Positions 33,835-42,805 of a stretch of DNA of 64,000 nucleotides are shown piece after piece (position 1 is the stretch's first letter; each line of letters opens with the position of its first letter). Both the position numbers and the translations under genes were made by a program. This DNA comes from an uncultured Actinomycetes bacterium (GTDB lineage: Bacteria > Actinomycetota > Acidimicrobiia > Acidimicrobiales > RAAP-2), in the NCBI GenBank assembly GCA_903825895.1, contig CAIKCI010000008.1:1-64000 (forward strand). Direction: 5' to 3'. The notes under the pieces are model-generated. The model made no database searches and had not been told where the DNA came from. It was given only the letters and a program-made list of their open reading frames with translations.

Positions 33835-34209
33835 CTAGTCGTCGACGATGTCGACGTTGGTCGCCACACCCGAACGGGCTCCGGCAACGCCCACGAGGGC
33901 GCGGATGGCTTGCGCGGTCCGGCCACGTCGCCCGATGACTCGACCCATGTCTCCGGGTCCCACATGAAGTGACAGACGAATCTGTCCTCGACGATCTTCA
34001 GCCTCAACCACAACCGCTTCGGAGTCGTTGGCCAGTGACTTGGCTAAGTAGGTCAATACCGCTTCTGGGAGTTCGCTCTTTACCGCGTTGCCTTCGTCGG
34101 CACCGTCGTTGTCGTACTCTTCGTCGGCACCGTCGTTGTCGTCGTGGTCGTCGTAGTTGTCGTTGCCGCTGATGGTATTGATATCGCCGTCGACGTATTC
34201 AGCATCCAT
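33835..34209 (-). CDS. khpA: KH-domain RNA-binding protein with acidic N-terminal extension
   Basis: A single KH domain, LHVGPGDMGRVIGRRGRTAQ with the GxxG loop, as in KhpA. KhpA pairs with KhpB to bind RNA and is normally 75-80 residues. This one has 124, because about 40 Asp/Asn/Glu-rich residues precede the domain, including a duplicated DNDGADE unit. The frame has no better internal start before the KH core and lies in the proper operon spacing (5 nt on each side). The extension is most likely disordered. Confidence 0.9.
   Translation of the reverse strand: MDAEYVDGDINTISGNDNYDDHDDNDGADEEYDNDGADEGNAVKSELPEAVLTYLAKSLANDSEAVVVEAEDRRGQIRLSLHVGPGDMGRVIGRRGRTAQAIRALVGVAGARSGVATNVDIVDD
34093..34143 (-). 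repeat. 27-bp period tandem repeat in khpA
   Basis: Copies at 34093-34116 and 34120-34143 share 23 of 24 bases. They encode the repeated acidic unit of the KhpA N-terminal extension. The period is a multiple of three, so copy number can change without shifting the frame. Confidence 0.85.
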
Positions 34210-34214
34210 AATGA

Positions 34215-34499
34215 CTACTTCGCTTTCGATGCGGTGAATTCATCCCACGCGCCCGACGTCTTCAAAAGAACGGCAACACGCTCGGTAGGTTGTGCACCTT
34301 GAGAAAGCCACTTGATCGCTTTCTCGTTATCAATCTTGACCACGGTCTCAGGAAACTCTTTCGAAATTCCTCGGGGTTCGTAGGTACCGAGAATTTCCAG
34401 GAATTTTCCGTTTCGAGGCGCACGGCTATCGGCCGCCACCAGTCGGTACGTCGGTTGTTTCTTTTTTCCCATTCGCACTAAGCGAAGCTTGACTGCCAC
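34215..34499 (-). CDS. rpsP: 30S ribosomal protein S16
   Basis: The 94-residue S16 is typical: VKLRLVRMGKKKQPTYRLVAADSRAPRNGKFLEILGTYEP. A short lysine tail ends the protein. It lies between ffh and khpA, the standard actinobacterial order. A strong hairpin in the 65-nt spacer upstream may affect its expression relative to ffh. Confidence 0.98.
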   Translation of the reverse strand: MAVKLRLVRMGKKKQPTYRLVAADSRAPRNGKFLEILGTYEPRGISKEFPETVVKIDNEKAIKWLSQGAQPTERVAVLLKTSGAWDEFTASKAK

Positions 34500-34530
34500 G
34501 TAACAATTCCCTTCAAAGACTTCAGCGGAT

Positions 34531-34552
34531 GCTTCGCCAGAATTGGCGAAGC
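34531..34552 (-). promoter_or_regulatory. Perfect hairpin between ffh and rpsP
   Basis: GCTTCGCCA-ATTC-TGGCGAAGC (minus strand) is a 9-bp perfect stem with a 4-nt loop, 31 nt before the rpsP start. It lacks a T-run. It may be an RNA processing or attenuation site separating SRP and ribosomal genes. Confidence 0.6.
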
Positions 34553-34564
34553 CGATTCCCTATG

Positions 34565-36076
34565 TTAGCGGGCCTTTCGGGGGGTAACTCTCCCGCCCTT
34601 CTTCTTCTTGTTTTTCTGGCCCGGCTTTGCCTGCGCCGCCAGTGGGTTTGGCGATGGTCTCGGAAGGCCCGCCAATTCGGCCGGCAGGCCATTTGCCCCT
34701 TGAAGTTGGGAAAGGTCTGGGCCACCACGGCCCATCATGGCTTTGGCCATTCCCAACTTTCCCTTCGGCATGCCGCCGGGGAGGCCACCACCGCCGCCCA
34801 TCGATTTCATCATTTTTTGCATTTCGCGGAACTGCTTGAGGAGTTGGTTGACGTCTTGCGTTGAGCGTCCACATCCTTGGGCGATACGTCGTTTACGTGA
34901 CCCGTCGATCAAGCTTGGGTCATGGCGTTCAGCAAAGGTCATCGACCGCACGATGGCCTCGACACGATCAATCTCACGATCATCGACGTTGTCAGCCGCC
35001 TGGCGCATCTCTTTGGTCATCCCGGGCATCAGTTTCATCAAGCCACCGAGTGACCCCATCTTGCGCACCTGAGCGAGTTGATCAAGAAAGTCATCGAGCG
35101 TAAAGGTGCCGTCCATAATGCGGCCGGCAGATTTCGCCACCACGTCTGCGTCCATTGTGCGCTCTGCTTGTTCAATGAGTGAAAGAACATCACCCATGCC
35201 CAAAATGCGATCAGCCATTCGATCGGGATAGAAGAGATCAAGATCTTCAAGTTTCTCGCCCGTCGATGCGAAGACCACCGGCTTGCCCACCACTTCTTTC
35301 ACCGACAGGACTGCGCCACCTCGTGCATCGCCATCGAGCTTCGTCACAATGACCCCATCGAGATTCAAGGTGTCATGAAATGAACGTGCGGTCGCCACGG
35401 CATCTTGCCCCGTCATCGCGTCGATCACCAAAAAGGTGTAGTCCGGCGTCACCGATGCGGAGATCGAACGCACTTCTTCCATGAGTGCTTCATCGATGGC
35501 CAGTCGACCGGCGGTGTCGACGATCAGAACATCTCGACCAAGCCGCTGTGCTTCCTCGTAGCCGCGGCGCGCCACGGTAACGGGGTCCGCATCTTCCGAA
35601 AAGACGGTGACGCCAATCTGTCCACCCAACACCCGTAACTGCTCGACTGCCGCGGGGCGTTGTAAGTCAGCGCCGACAAGCAGTGGATTGCGGCCCTGTT
35701 GTTTGAACCAGCGCGCTAACTTTGCTGCCGTTGTTGTTTTTCCCGCTCCTTGAAGACCGGCCAGTAACACCACGGTGGGCGGCTTGGAGTTATACGAAAC
35801 CGAAAAGGTGTCTCCCCCGAGGACGCGAATGAGTTCTTCGTGTACTGCCTTGATGACTTGTTGGCCTGGTGAAATTGCTTTCGAAAGCTCTTGGCCGGCC
35901 AAACGCCCCCGCACACCGTCGAGGAACCCTCGGACGACACCGAGTTCAACGTCAGCATCGAGAAGGGCAACCCGAATCTCCTGAAGGGTTTCGTCGAGGT
36001 CCTGTTCGCTCAGGCGCCCCCGACTGCGGAGCTTTGACGAGATGCGGTCGAGGCGTTCAGAGAGTGCGTCAAACAT
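34565..36076 (-). CDS. ffh: Signal recognition particle protein
   Basis: SRP54 homologue that binds 4.5S RNA and signal sequences and delivers ribosomes to FtsY. The 503 residues have the N domain, the GTPase domain (GLQGAGKTTTAAKLARW, DTAGRLAID, TKLDGDARGG), and a methionine-rich M domain (QFREMQKMMKSMGGGGGLPGG). The C-terminal tail is basic (KNKKKKGGRVTPRKAR), longer than in E. coli. It is 38 nt downstream of ftsY, so the pair is co-transcribed. Confidence 0.98.
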   Translation of the reverse strand: MFDALSERLDRISSKLRSRGRLSEQDLDETLQEIRVALLDADVELGVVRGFLDGVRGRLAGQELSKAISPGQQVIKAVHEELIRVLGGDTFSVSYNSKPPTVVLLAGLQGAGKTTTAAKLARWFKQQGRNPLLVGADLQRPAAVEQLRVLGGQIGVTVFSEDADPVTVARRGYEEAQRLGRDVLIVDTAGRLAIDEALMEEVRSISASVTPDYTFLVIDAMTGQDAVATARSFHDTLNLDGVIVTKLDGDARGGAVLSVKEVVGKPVVFASTGEKLEDLDLFYPDRMADRILGMGDVLSLIEQAERTMDADVVAKSAGRIMDGTFTLDDFLDQLAQVRKMGSLGGLMKLMPGMTKEMRQAADNVDDREIDRVEAIVRSMTFAERHDPSLIDGSRKRRIAQGCGRSTQDVNQLLKQFREMQKMMKSMGGGGGLPGGMPKGKLGMAKAMMGRGGPDLSQLQGANGLPAELAGLPRPSPNPLAAQAKPGQKNKKKKGGRVTPRKAR

Positions 36077-36114
36077 ATCGATGTGAGGCTACCCGATTCC
36101 GATGAACGAACGAA

Positions 36115-37293
36115 TTACGGTGCCAGCAGGGCATCGACAAACGCCTCGGGATCGAAAACAACTAGATCGGCTGCTCCTTCGCCAAGACCCACCAACTTAA
36201 CCGGGAGGTTCAGGACTTCTTGGATTGCCACGACAACACCCCCTCGAGCAGTGCCATCGAGTTTGCTCAAGACGACACCGGTCACCTCAACCGCGTCGAG
36301 AAACTCCCGTGCTTGGCTCACGGCGTTTTGGCCTGTGGTGGCATCGAGGACCAAGAGCACTTCGGTCACCTGGCCAGGATCTTTGTCGGCCACTCGCCGG
36401 ATCTTTTTTAACTCTTCGATCAGATTCACTTTGTTATGGAGGCGCCCCGCCGTATCAGCCAGCACGACGTCGTAGTTTCTTGCCCCACCACGTTGAATGG
36501 CATCGAAGACAACCGCTGACGGATCTCCTCCTTCAGCACCGCGTACGACGTCGGCTCCGGCGCGTTCTGCCCAAACGGCGAGTTGATCTCCCGCTGCGGC
36601 TCGAAAGGTATCGCCAGCCGCCAAGACGAGCTTCTTGCCCTTGGCGCTCTCTCGGGTCGCCAACTTTCCGATCGTGGTGGTCTTCCCCACCCCATTCACA
36701 CCAACAAAGAGCCACACGGGGACATGGTCTCCATCGACCGCCGTTGAAAGCTCGCGGTTTATTACCGCACCGCTGTCGTCGTGATCTAACAGCTGAATCA
36801 TTTCGCTGCGCAACACATCAATGAGTTCGGTGCCGTCGCCTTGGTCGACTTCCACTCGTTGACGGACTCGAGAAAGGAGAAGATCAGTGGTCTGCACGCC
36901 CACATCAGCGCTCAACAGCGCACGTTCTAATTCTTCATAGGCCGACTCCTCGAACGCCGATCCCCCGCGCAACGAGCGCAATGTTGCGAACAGGCCACGG
37001 GAGCGATTCAGGCGCTCTCGGTAGACTGGTGCATCCCCAGCGAGATCATCCTCCTTCTCGTTCTCGTCGCCGATTGCCAGAGATTCTTCGTCGGCAAAGG
37101 GATGATCACCGGGGACGAGTACTTCTTCATCTTGTTCAACGACCGGCGGTTTCTTGGGTGGAGGTGACGCTGGTGTTGGTCGTGGCTTCGATGCTCGAGA
37201 CCCTGCACTTGGGGTGCGCCCACGTCGAACGAAGAGACCGATGCCACCAAGGACGAGAACAATGACAGCGATCAAAATGATCAGTGTGGTCAT
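36115..37293 (-). CDS. ftsY: SRP receptor FtsY with N-terminal membrane anchor
   Basis: Receives SRP-ribosome complexes at the membrane. The 392-residue protein starts with a true transmembrane helix (MTTLIILIAVIVLVLGGIG), as in actinobacterial FtsY. A proline/acidic linker (residues 27-85) follows, and then the NG domain with VGVNGVGKTTTIGKLA, DTAGRLHNKVNLIEEL and SKLDGTARGG. The ATG overlaps the smc stop by 4 nt. Confidence 0.98.
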   Translation of the reverse strand: MTTLIILIAVIVLVLGGIGLFVRRGRTPSAGSRASKPRPTPASPPPKKPPVVEQDEEVLVPGDHPFADEESLAIGDENEKEDDLAGDAPVYRERLNRSRGLFATLRSLRGGSAFEESAYEELERALLSADVGVQTTDLLLSRVRQRVEVDQGDGTELIDVLRSEMIQLLDHDDSGAVINRELSTAVDGDHVPVWLFVGVNGVGKTTTIGKLATRESAKGKKLVLAAGDTFRAAAGDQLAVWAERAGADVVRGAEGGDPSAVVFDAIQRGGARNYDVVLADTAGRLHNKVNLIEELKKIRRVADKDPGQVTEVLLVLDATTGQNAVSQAREFLDAVEVTGVVLSKLDGTARGGVVVAIQEVLNLPVKLVGLGEGAADLVVFDPEAFVDALLAP

Positions 37294-40200
37294 AGCGATG
37301 ACGGCTCAGGCTCAGATCGTTCGGGGACACGTTCAGAGACCACCTGGGACGAACCGCCAGGGCGCATCGTGACGCCATAGAGGGCGTCGCCCGTCTCCAT
37401 GGTTCGCTTTTGGTGAGAGACGATAATGAGTTGGGCTTCGTGACGGAACTCACGAATAAGCCCTAAGAACCGATGGAGGTTCACATCATCAAGAGCGGCT
37501 TCGACTTCGTCCATCAAATAGAACGGGGAAGGACGCGCCCGGAAGACCGCGAAGAGAAAGGCCAACGCAGCCATCGACTGCTCTCCGCCCGAAAGAAGCG
37601 AGACCCGTCGGACGTTCTTTCCTGCTGGCTTCACTTCGATTTCCACTCCCGTTCCCAAAAGATCTTCAGGGTCGGTCAGAATCAAGCGACCTTGTCCTCC
37701 AGGGAACAAGGTGGCCACCAGCGTGGAGAAGTGTTCATTGACGTCAGCGGCGGCTGAGGAGAACGTCATCATGATCTCTTCGTCAAGCGCACGCACTACT
37801 TCATGAAGTTCACGGCGAGCACTACGTACATCGGCGACTTGTGTCTCGAGTTCTTCGTTGCGACCCTCTAACGCGCTCAGCTCTTCGAGAGCCAAAGGAT
37901 TAATCGGCCCCAATGCTTCAAGCTCTGCGTCTAGTGCTGCGGCACGCTCCAGAGCTGAAACGTTCTCGGGCAATTCTGGCTGTGCCTGCGCCACTGCTGC
38001 GGCGGGGTCGGCGTGTAAGTCTCGACGTATGAACTCAATGGTGGCGTCAAGTTTCACCGTAATCTCGGCCCGTTCAATCTCAGCGCCACGAATCGTTTCG
38101 CTGTGCTCGGTGAGTACTCGATCCGCTTCGGTGCGTTGTGTGCGGATAACTTCGAGCCGTTCGCTACTAGCCCGCACGGCCGAGATCTCATTGGCGTAGG
38201 CCTGTCGTCGAGCTTCGAGCAAGCCGTCGAGATCCGCACTGGTGGTTTCCACCATTTCGATAAGGCGCTGAATTGCTTCGGCATCACGCTCCAAGCGCTG
38301 ACGACGGGCTTGAGCGTGTTGGCGAGCCTCTACGTGACCGGCTAACCGACGCTCTACTTCGTCAATGCGTTCGAGGAGCGTGCGCTTTCGCTCTGACAAT
38401 TCAGCGGCCTTCACTTCGAGTGCCTGGCGGAGACCTTGGACATTGGCGCGGTGTGCATCGAGCGTCTCGCGCGCCTCCTTGGCCCAAGCTGCTCGCTGTT
38501 CGGCCTGTTCGGCTGCCTCTTCAAGTGCGGGCAACTGTGCGCGCAGGGCGTCCAAGTCGCTCGCTTCTTCACGAAGTGCTTCTTCGCTGGTCGCCACATT
38601 GGCGCGGATTTCTACGATTTCTTCTTCGAGGCGTTGGCACGCTTCGTTCAAACCCTCGAGTCTCGTGGCTTGGGTTTCGAGTTCGTGCACGGTGCGGTCG
38701 TAGCGCCGTTCAATCCCCACCAAGGCTTGACTCAGTTCTTGCACCTCAGCCCGAGTGCTTCGCCGTCGCTCTGCTGTCGATTGGGCCAGCTCCACTGCGC
38801 TGGTCGCCACTCGGTTGGCATCGTCAACAGCGTTCGCCGTCACGACCCCTTCGCTTGAGGACACCCGCCATCCGCTTTCGGCGAACCGATCTCCCGTCGT
38901 GGTCACGACCACTAAGTCGGGGTGTGCAATTGCGACATCGATGGCTGCATCGAGCGAGTCCACTCGAACCGCTCGAGCAAAGATACGATCGAGCACTCCG
39001 TCGAGCGAGACGGGACTTCCTGGTGCCACACGCACGTGGGCGCGCACATGCTCAAGCCCTGCAGGGATTGGATAGGACGCTGCCGTGTCCACCGTGGCAG
39101 TTGCCAAGACAAGTCCGCTCGCCCCTTCTTGACGAAGTCGTCGAAGTGCTTCACGGGCTGCGGTGCTGCCGTCGACAACAATTGCCGAGACCGCAGCACC
39201 AGCAGCCGAGGCCACAGCGGGCTCCCAGCCCGGGTCGATCTCAAGCAGATCGACCAGCGAGCCGACGACCCCTTGGATGTCGGCAATCGACTTGCGACCA
39301 CTTTTTCCCGTCAGTTCGTCCAGTGCTCGAGCGAGCGCCTCAGCACGAGCCGTCGCTTTCGCTGAAGCGGATTCTGCTTGGACAGCGTCTTGTTCGGCCT
39401 GATCCATGCGAGCGCGCGCCCGGTCAAGCTCTTGGCGGTTCTCTCCGACGACACGTTTGAGTTCATCGACTTCTTGTTGCTGGACGACGCGCGTCTCTCC
39501 GATGTCTGCCTGGGCTTGCAGTTGCGTCTCGAGTTGTTCAACCAGTCGCTCTTGGCGCACGACGAGATCGTCGCGGGCCGTTGAGCGCACCGAGGTGGCC
39601 TTATCGAGCAAGGCAATACGTTCTTTTGCCATTGCTGCTGATTCCAGCGCGTCTTCGTCGAAGCCTCCACCCCAGGTTGCTTCAAACTCTTCTTCGGTAC
39701 GTCGAAGGGCCATCTCCGCCTCGCGCAGCTGGTCACGATCGGGCTCAAGATCCATCTCAGCCACATCGACTAACCGCACCTCTTCGCTAAAGCGCGCACT
39801 ATCCGCTTCGAGCGAAGCGACGACATCAGCGTCTTGCGAAGCGTCGAGGGCTTGGACGACTCCTCGCGCTCGCTCCCCGAGCACCGCCCCCAATCCACGA
39901 GAGCGCTCCACGAGGCCTTGTACCGCGGCCACACTTTGGGCGAGTCCTTCTGCTTGGTCTTGATTCAGCGATGCTGCGGTTGCGCTGGCGGCCGCATCGA
40001 GTTCGGCGAGTTGTTGTCGAAGGTTCTGCTCTTGAACCTTTCCGTTACGTAACGCAGTATTCAGTTCGTCACTTCGCAACTGCAACGCAGCCACTTCCAC
40101 GCCGGCGAGGTGCAGACGCAAGTGATGACGCTCCTCAGCCAGCGTCGTATAGGTCCTCGCTGCAGCGGCTTGACGCTCCAAGGGGCGCATTTGTCGACGA

Positions 40201-40793
40201 ACCTCACGAAGAAGGTCGCCTAATCGCTCGAGGTTCTCTTGTGTGGCGACGAGGCGACGCTCGGCACGCTCTTTACGGCGACGGTGCTTTAAGACCCCGG
40301 CTGCTTCTTCGATGATGGCTCGGCGATCTTCTGGCCGGGCGGTCAGAATCGCCGCGAGTTGTCCTTGTCCAACAATCATGTGTTGTTGTCGGCCAACACC
40401 AGAGTCGGAAAGCATCTCTTGAATATCGAGCAGGCGACACGGAGCGCCATTCATCGCGTATTCCGAGTCCCCCGAGCGGAAGAGTGTTCTCGTGATGGTG
40501 ACTTCCGCCAGGTCAATAGGGATGCGATTATCGCTGTTGTCAATCGTCAATGAAACTTCGGCACGCCCTAAGGCAGGCCGATTAGCGGTTCCTGCGAAAA
40601 TGACGTCTTCCATTTTTGCGCCACGCAAGGCTCGAGGTCCTTGCGCTCCGAGCACCCAGGTGACGGCGTCGACAACGTTGGACTTGCCTGACCCGTTCGG
40701 CCCGACGACCACGGTCACGCCAGGTTCCATCTCCAAGGTCGTGGAATCGGCGAAGGATTTAAATCCCTTCATCGTGAGGCGCTTTAGATACAT
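37290..40793 (-). CDS. smc: Chromosome segregation protein SMC
   Basis: The condensin subunit that organises the chromosome. The 1167 residues show the N-terminal Walker A (VVGPNGSGKSNVVDAVTWVLG) and the long first coiled coil. The hinge domain lies near residues 510-660 (ADIQGVVGSLVDLLEIDPG), followed by the second coiled coil. The C-terminal head has the signature LLSGGEQSMAALAFLFAVFRA and Walker B FYLMDEVEAALDD. All head motifs are complete. It is placed between mutM (48-nt gap) and ftsY. ScpA and ScpB are not in the window. Confidence 0.98.
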   Translation of the reverse strand: MYLKRLTMKGFKSFADSTTLEMEPGVTVVVGPNGSGKSNVVDAVTWVLGAQGPRALRGAKMEDVIFAGTANRPALGRAEVSLTIDNSDNRIPIDLAEVTITRTLFRSGDSEYAMNGAPCRLLDIQEMLSDSGVGRQQHMIVGQGQLAAILTARPEDRRAIIEEAAGVLKHRRRKERAERRLVATQENLERLGDLLREVRRQMRPLERQAAAARTYTTLAEERHHLRLHLAGVEVAALQLRSDELNTALRNGKVQEQNLRQQLAELDAAASATAASLNQDQAEGLAQSVAAVQGLVERSRGLGAVLGERARGVVQALDASQDADVVASLEADSARFSEEVRLVDVAEMDLEPDRDQLREAEMALRRTEEEFEATWGGGFDEDALESAAMAKERIALLDKATSVRSTARDDLVVRQERLVEQLETQLQAQADIGETRVVQQQEVDELKRVVGENRQELDRARARMDQAEQDAVQAESASAKATARAEALARALDELTGKSGRKSIADIQGVVGSLVDLLEIDPGWEPAVASAAGAAVSAIVVDGSTAAREALRRLRQEGASGLVLATATVDTAASYPIPAGLEHVRAHVRVAPGSPVSLDGVLDRIFARAVRVDSLDAAIDVAIAHPDLVVVTTTGDRFAESGWRVSSSEGVVTANAVDDANRVATSAVELAQSTAERRRSTRAEVQELSQALVGIERRYDRTVHELETQATRLEGLNEACQRLEEEIVEIRANVATSEEALREEASDLDALRAQLPALEEAAEQAEQRAAWAKEARETLDAHRANVQGLRQALEVKAAELSERKRTLLERIDEVERRLAGHVEARQHAQARRQRLERDAEAIQRLIEMVETTSADLDGLLEARRQAYANEISAVRASSERLEVIRTQRTEADRVLTEHSETIRGAEIERAEITVKLDATIEFIRRDLHADPAAAVAQAQPELPENVSALERAAALDAELEALGPINPLALEELSALEGRNEELETQVADVRSARRELHEVVRALDEEIMMTFSSAAADVNEHFSTLVATLFPGGQGRLILTDPEDLLGTGVEIEVKPAGKNVRRVSLLSGGEQSMAALAFLFAVFRARPSPFYLMDEVEAALDDVNLHRFLGLIREFRHEAQLIIVSHQKRTMETGDALYGVTMRPGGSSQVVSERVPERSEPEPSSL

Positions 40794-40841
40794 CGAAGTG
40801 ACCCTACCAACCTTGGAGCACGAAGGAGAATCGAAGCCTTG

Positions 40842-41744
40842 TTAAATCTGGCAGTGCTCACAAAAGAATGTCGATCGGCTTTGACTCTTGACCTTGATGA
40901 TGGGCCTTCGACACCGCCGACACGGTTCACCCTCGCGGGCATAGACCTCGTGGAACTGCTGATAGTTCCCCTTCTTGCCATAGAGGTCGACAAACTGCTC
41001 ATCGTCGAGCGTCGACCCACCGTGCTTGATGGACTCCGCCAAGATCTCCACCATCGAGCGCCACAAACGGCGTACCTCAATGGTTGAAAGCGAGTCCGTT
41101 TCACGGTCATAACGCAGGCCAGCAGCGAAGAGAATCTCATCGGCATAGATGTTCCCCACGCCCGAGACCAGTTCTTGGTCAGTGAGAAAGGACTTGAGTC
41201 CCATTGTGTGAGAACGCAGGACCACCGCAAAGCGCTCCCAACTCATGACGTCTTCCACCGGGTCGAAGCCAAGTTTCGCCAACTCGTGGATCTTGCCCCT
41301 CACGACAATTCCTTCTCCGCCCATTGCCACCGACGAAGACTCCGAGATTTCAGCAATCTCTCCTTCGGGGAGCGGAACCGAAATAAACATCTCGCCAAAG
41401 GTCCGAGGGTCAATGAAGCGCAACTCTCCACCTTGCGTGAACGAGATCACGATATGGGTGTGCTTCTCTTTGACTTCTTTGGGCGACTTTGCCCGACGAA
41501 GTTGGCCACTCATCCCTAAATGGATCACCAAAGATTGGCCATTGTCGAGTCCAATAATGATGTACTTGCCCAAACGGCCAAAGGTCTTGAGGCTACGTCC
41601 CTCAATGAGGGTACGAAAGTCTTTTGCGGACTTGTGACGGCGCACCATACGGCCATTGTCCACCGAGACCGCTTTGACCTTTCGGTTCACCACGTCCTTG
41701 GCCAGTTGTTGTCGGACAGTTTCTACTTCGGGGAGCTCAGGCAC
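40842..41744 (-). CDS. mutM: Formamidopyrimidine-DNA glycosylase
   Basis: Removes 8-oxoguanine and formamidopyrimidines from DNA. The 300-residue enzyme begins PELPEVETVRQQL (Pro2 nucleophile after Met removal). It has VSGVGNIYADEILFAAGL in the helix-two-turn-helix part and ends in a zinc finger (CRRCRRPIIKVKSQSRSTFFCEHC). The start is GTG, overlapping rnc by 8 nt, the usual rnc-mutM-smc order. Confidence 0.97.
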   Translation of the reverse strand: MPELPEVETVRQQLAKDVVNRKVKAVSVDNGRMVRRHKSAKDFRTLIEGRSLKTFGRLGKYIIIGLDNGQSLVIHLGMSGQLRRAKSPKEVKEKHTHIVISFTQGGELRFIDPRTFGEMFISVPLPEGEIAEISESSSVAMGGEGIVVRGKIHELAKLGFDPVEDVMSWERFAVVLRSHTMGLKSFLTDQELVSGVGNIYADEILFAAGLRYDRETDSLSTIEVRRLWRSMVEILAESIKHGGSTLDDEQFVDLYGKKGNYQQFHEVYAREGEPCRRCRRPIIKVKSQSRSTFFCEHCQI

Positions 41745-42477
41745 TCTTGACTACCTTCCATGCAGCTTTCGCTGCTTCGGTTTCTGCGGCTTTCTTCGAA
41801 CGTCCTTCTCCAGAACCCAAGACCTTGGGTCCAAGACGCACAACAGCCACAAAATGACGGTCGTGATCTGGTCCGCTTGATTCCAAGTCGTAATCGAGAG
41901 AACTGCCGTGGGCGGCACTGGCCCACTCATTGAGCAGACTTTTGAAATCTTGCGATCCAGGGTGCAAGGCGGCTTGTGCCACACGCTCACCCAGTAAGTT
42001 CACAATGACCGGTCGGACGGTTTCGAGTCCTCCAGCGAGGTAGAGCGCTCCAAAGATCGCCTCCATGGCGTCAGAGAGCACGGAGGGCTTAAAGCGATCC
42101 CCCGCTTGGTCTGCTCCTCGGCCCATCAACAGCATGCCCGCGAGTTCAAGTTCTTGGGCGAGTTCAGCGAGCACTGTTTCATTGACGAGGGCAATACGTG
42201 CTTTTGACATGTCCCCTTCATTCATCTCTGGATTCTCGGCAAACAGGACCTCAGCACAGACCAAATCAAGAACCGCATCGCCCAGGAACTCCAAGCGTTG
42301 GTTTGAGGGAACCCCATGTTCTGGGGTGTAACTCGGATGCACCAGCGCGGTGCGCAGGTGTTCTCCCAAGGAGCGTTCGACGCCAAGTCGCTCCGCGAGC
42401 ACTGCCGCGGCTTCGACCTCCACCGTGACCAGCTCAGCCAGCCTCAAGCTTGGCAAAGACATAGTCCGTGGCATCAC
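41737..42477 (-). CDS. rnc: Ribonuclease III
   Basis: Cuts double-stranded RNA in rRNA and mRNA maturation. The 246-residue protein has the signature QRLEFLGDAVLDLVCAEVLF with the metal-binding acidic residues. It also has the second acidic site DAMEAIFGALYLAGG and a C-terminal dsRNA-binding domain (SKKAAETEAAKAAWKVV). The exact start is uncertain: 42477 (GTG) and an ATG at 42462 both overlap the end of acpP, and neither has a clear ribosome site, so coupling to acpP is likely. Confidence 0.94.
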   Translation of the reverse strand: MMPRTMSLPSLRLAELVTVEVEAAAVLAERLGVERSLGEHLRTALVHPSYTPEHGVPSNQRLEFLGDAVLDLVCAEVLFAENPEMNEGDMSKARIALVNETVLAELAQELELAGMLLMGRGADQAGDRFKPSVLSDAMEAIFGALYLAGGLETVRPVIVNLLGERVAQAALHPGSQDFKSLLNEWASAAHGSSLDYDLESSGPDHDRHFVAVVRLGPKVLGSGEGRSKKAAETEAAKAAWKVVKSA

Positions 42478-42697
42478 GCACGGTCTTCAAGTCTTCTAAA
42501 TCTTCATCGTCGATGCGGAATCCCACGGAACGCTCTGAGAGTTCCTCTTCGAGGGCCTCAACCAGTTCAATCAACGCCAACGAGTCCGCATCGAGATCCT
42601 CTTGGAACGACGATCCTTCCGAGATTGTCGACGGGTCGATTTCCAAGATGTCGGCCAACTGCTCTTGAATCAGGGCGAAAACCGCTTGGCGGTCCAT
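42434..42697 (-). CDS. acpP: Acyl carrier protein
   Basis: Carries growing acyl chains in type II fatty-acid synthesis. The 87-residue acidic protein has the attachment serine in DADSLALIELVEALEEEL. The ATG at 42697 has AAGGA 3 nt upstream; the longer open frame adds 31 unrelated residues. It lies 108 nt from plsX, with a possible weak promoter (GATAAGAT) in between, and overlaps rnc. Confidence 0.95.
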   Translation of the reverse strand: MDRQAVFALIQEQLADILEIDPSTISEGSSFQEDLDADSLALIELVEALEEELSERSVGFRIDDEDLEDLKTVRDATDYVFAKLEAG

Positions 42698-42805
42698 AGG
42701 TCCTTGGGCGGTATGGGTTTCAGCGGGCACAGGTGATCCTCCAGCGAGAAAAAGGTGGTCTTCAAGCCCTATCTTATCGGGGAAAATCACCCCCCGGGAG
42801 CGCTT

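Noticed and set aside
38273-39460. 395-residue open frame opposite smc
   Set aside because: Arg/Pro/Leu-rich shadow of the SMC coiled coil on the other strand, with no domain or start signal.
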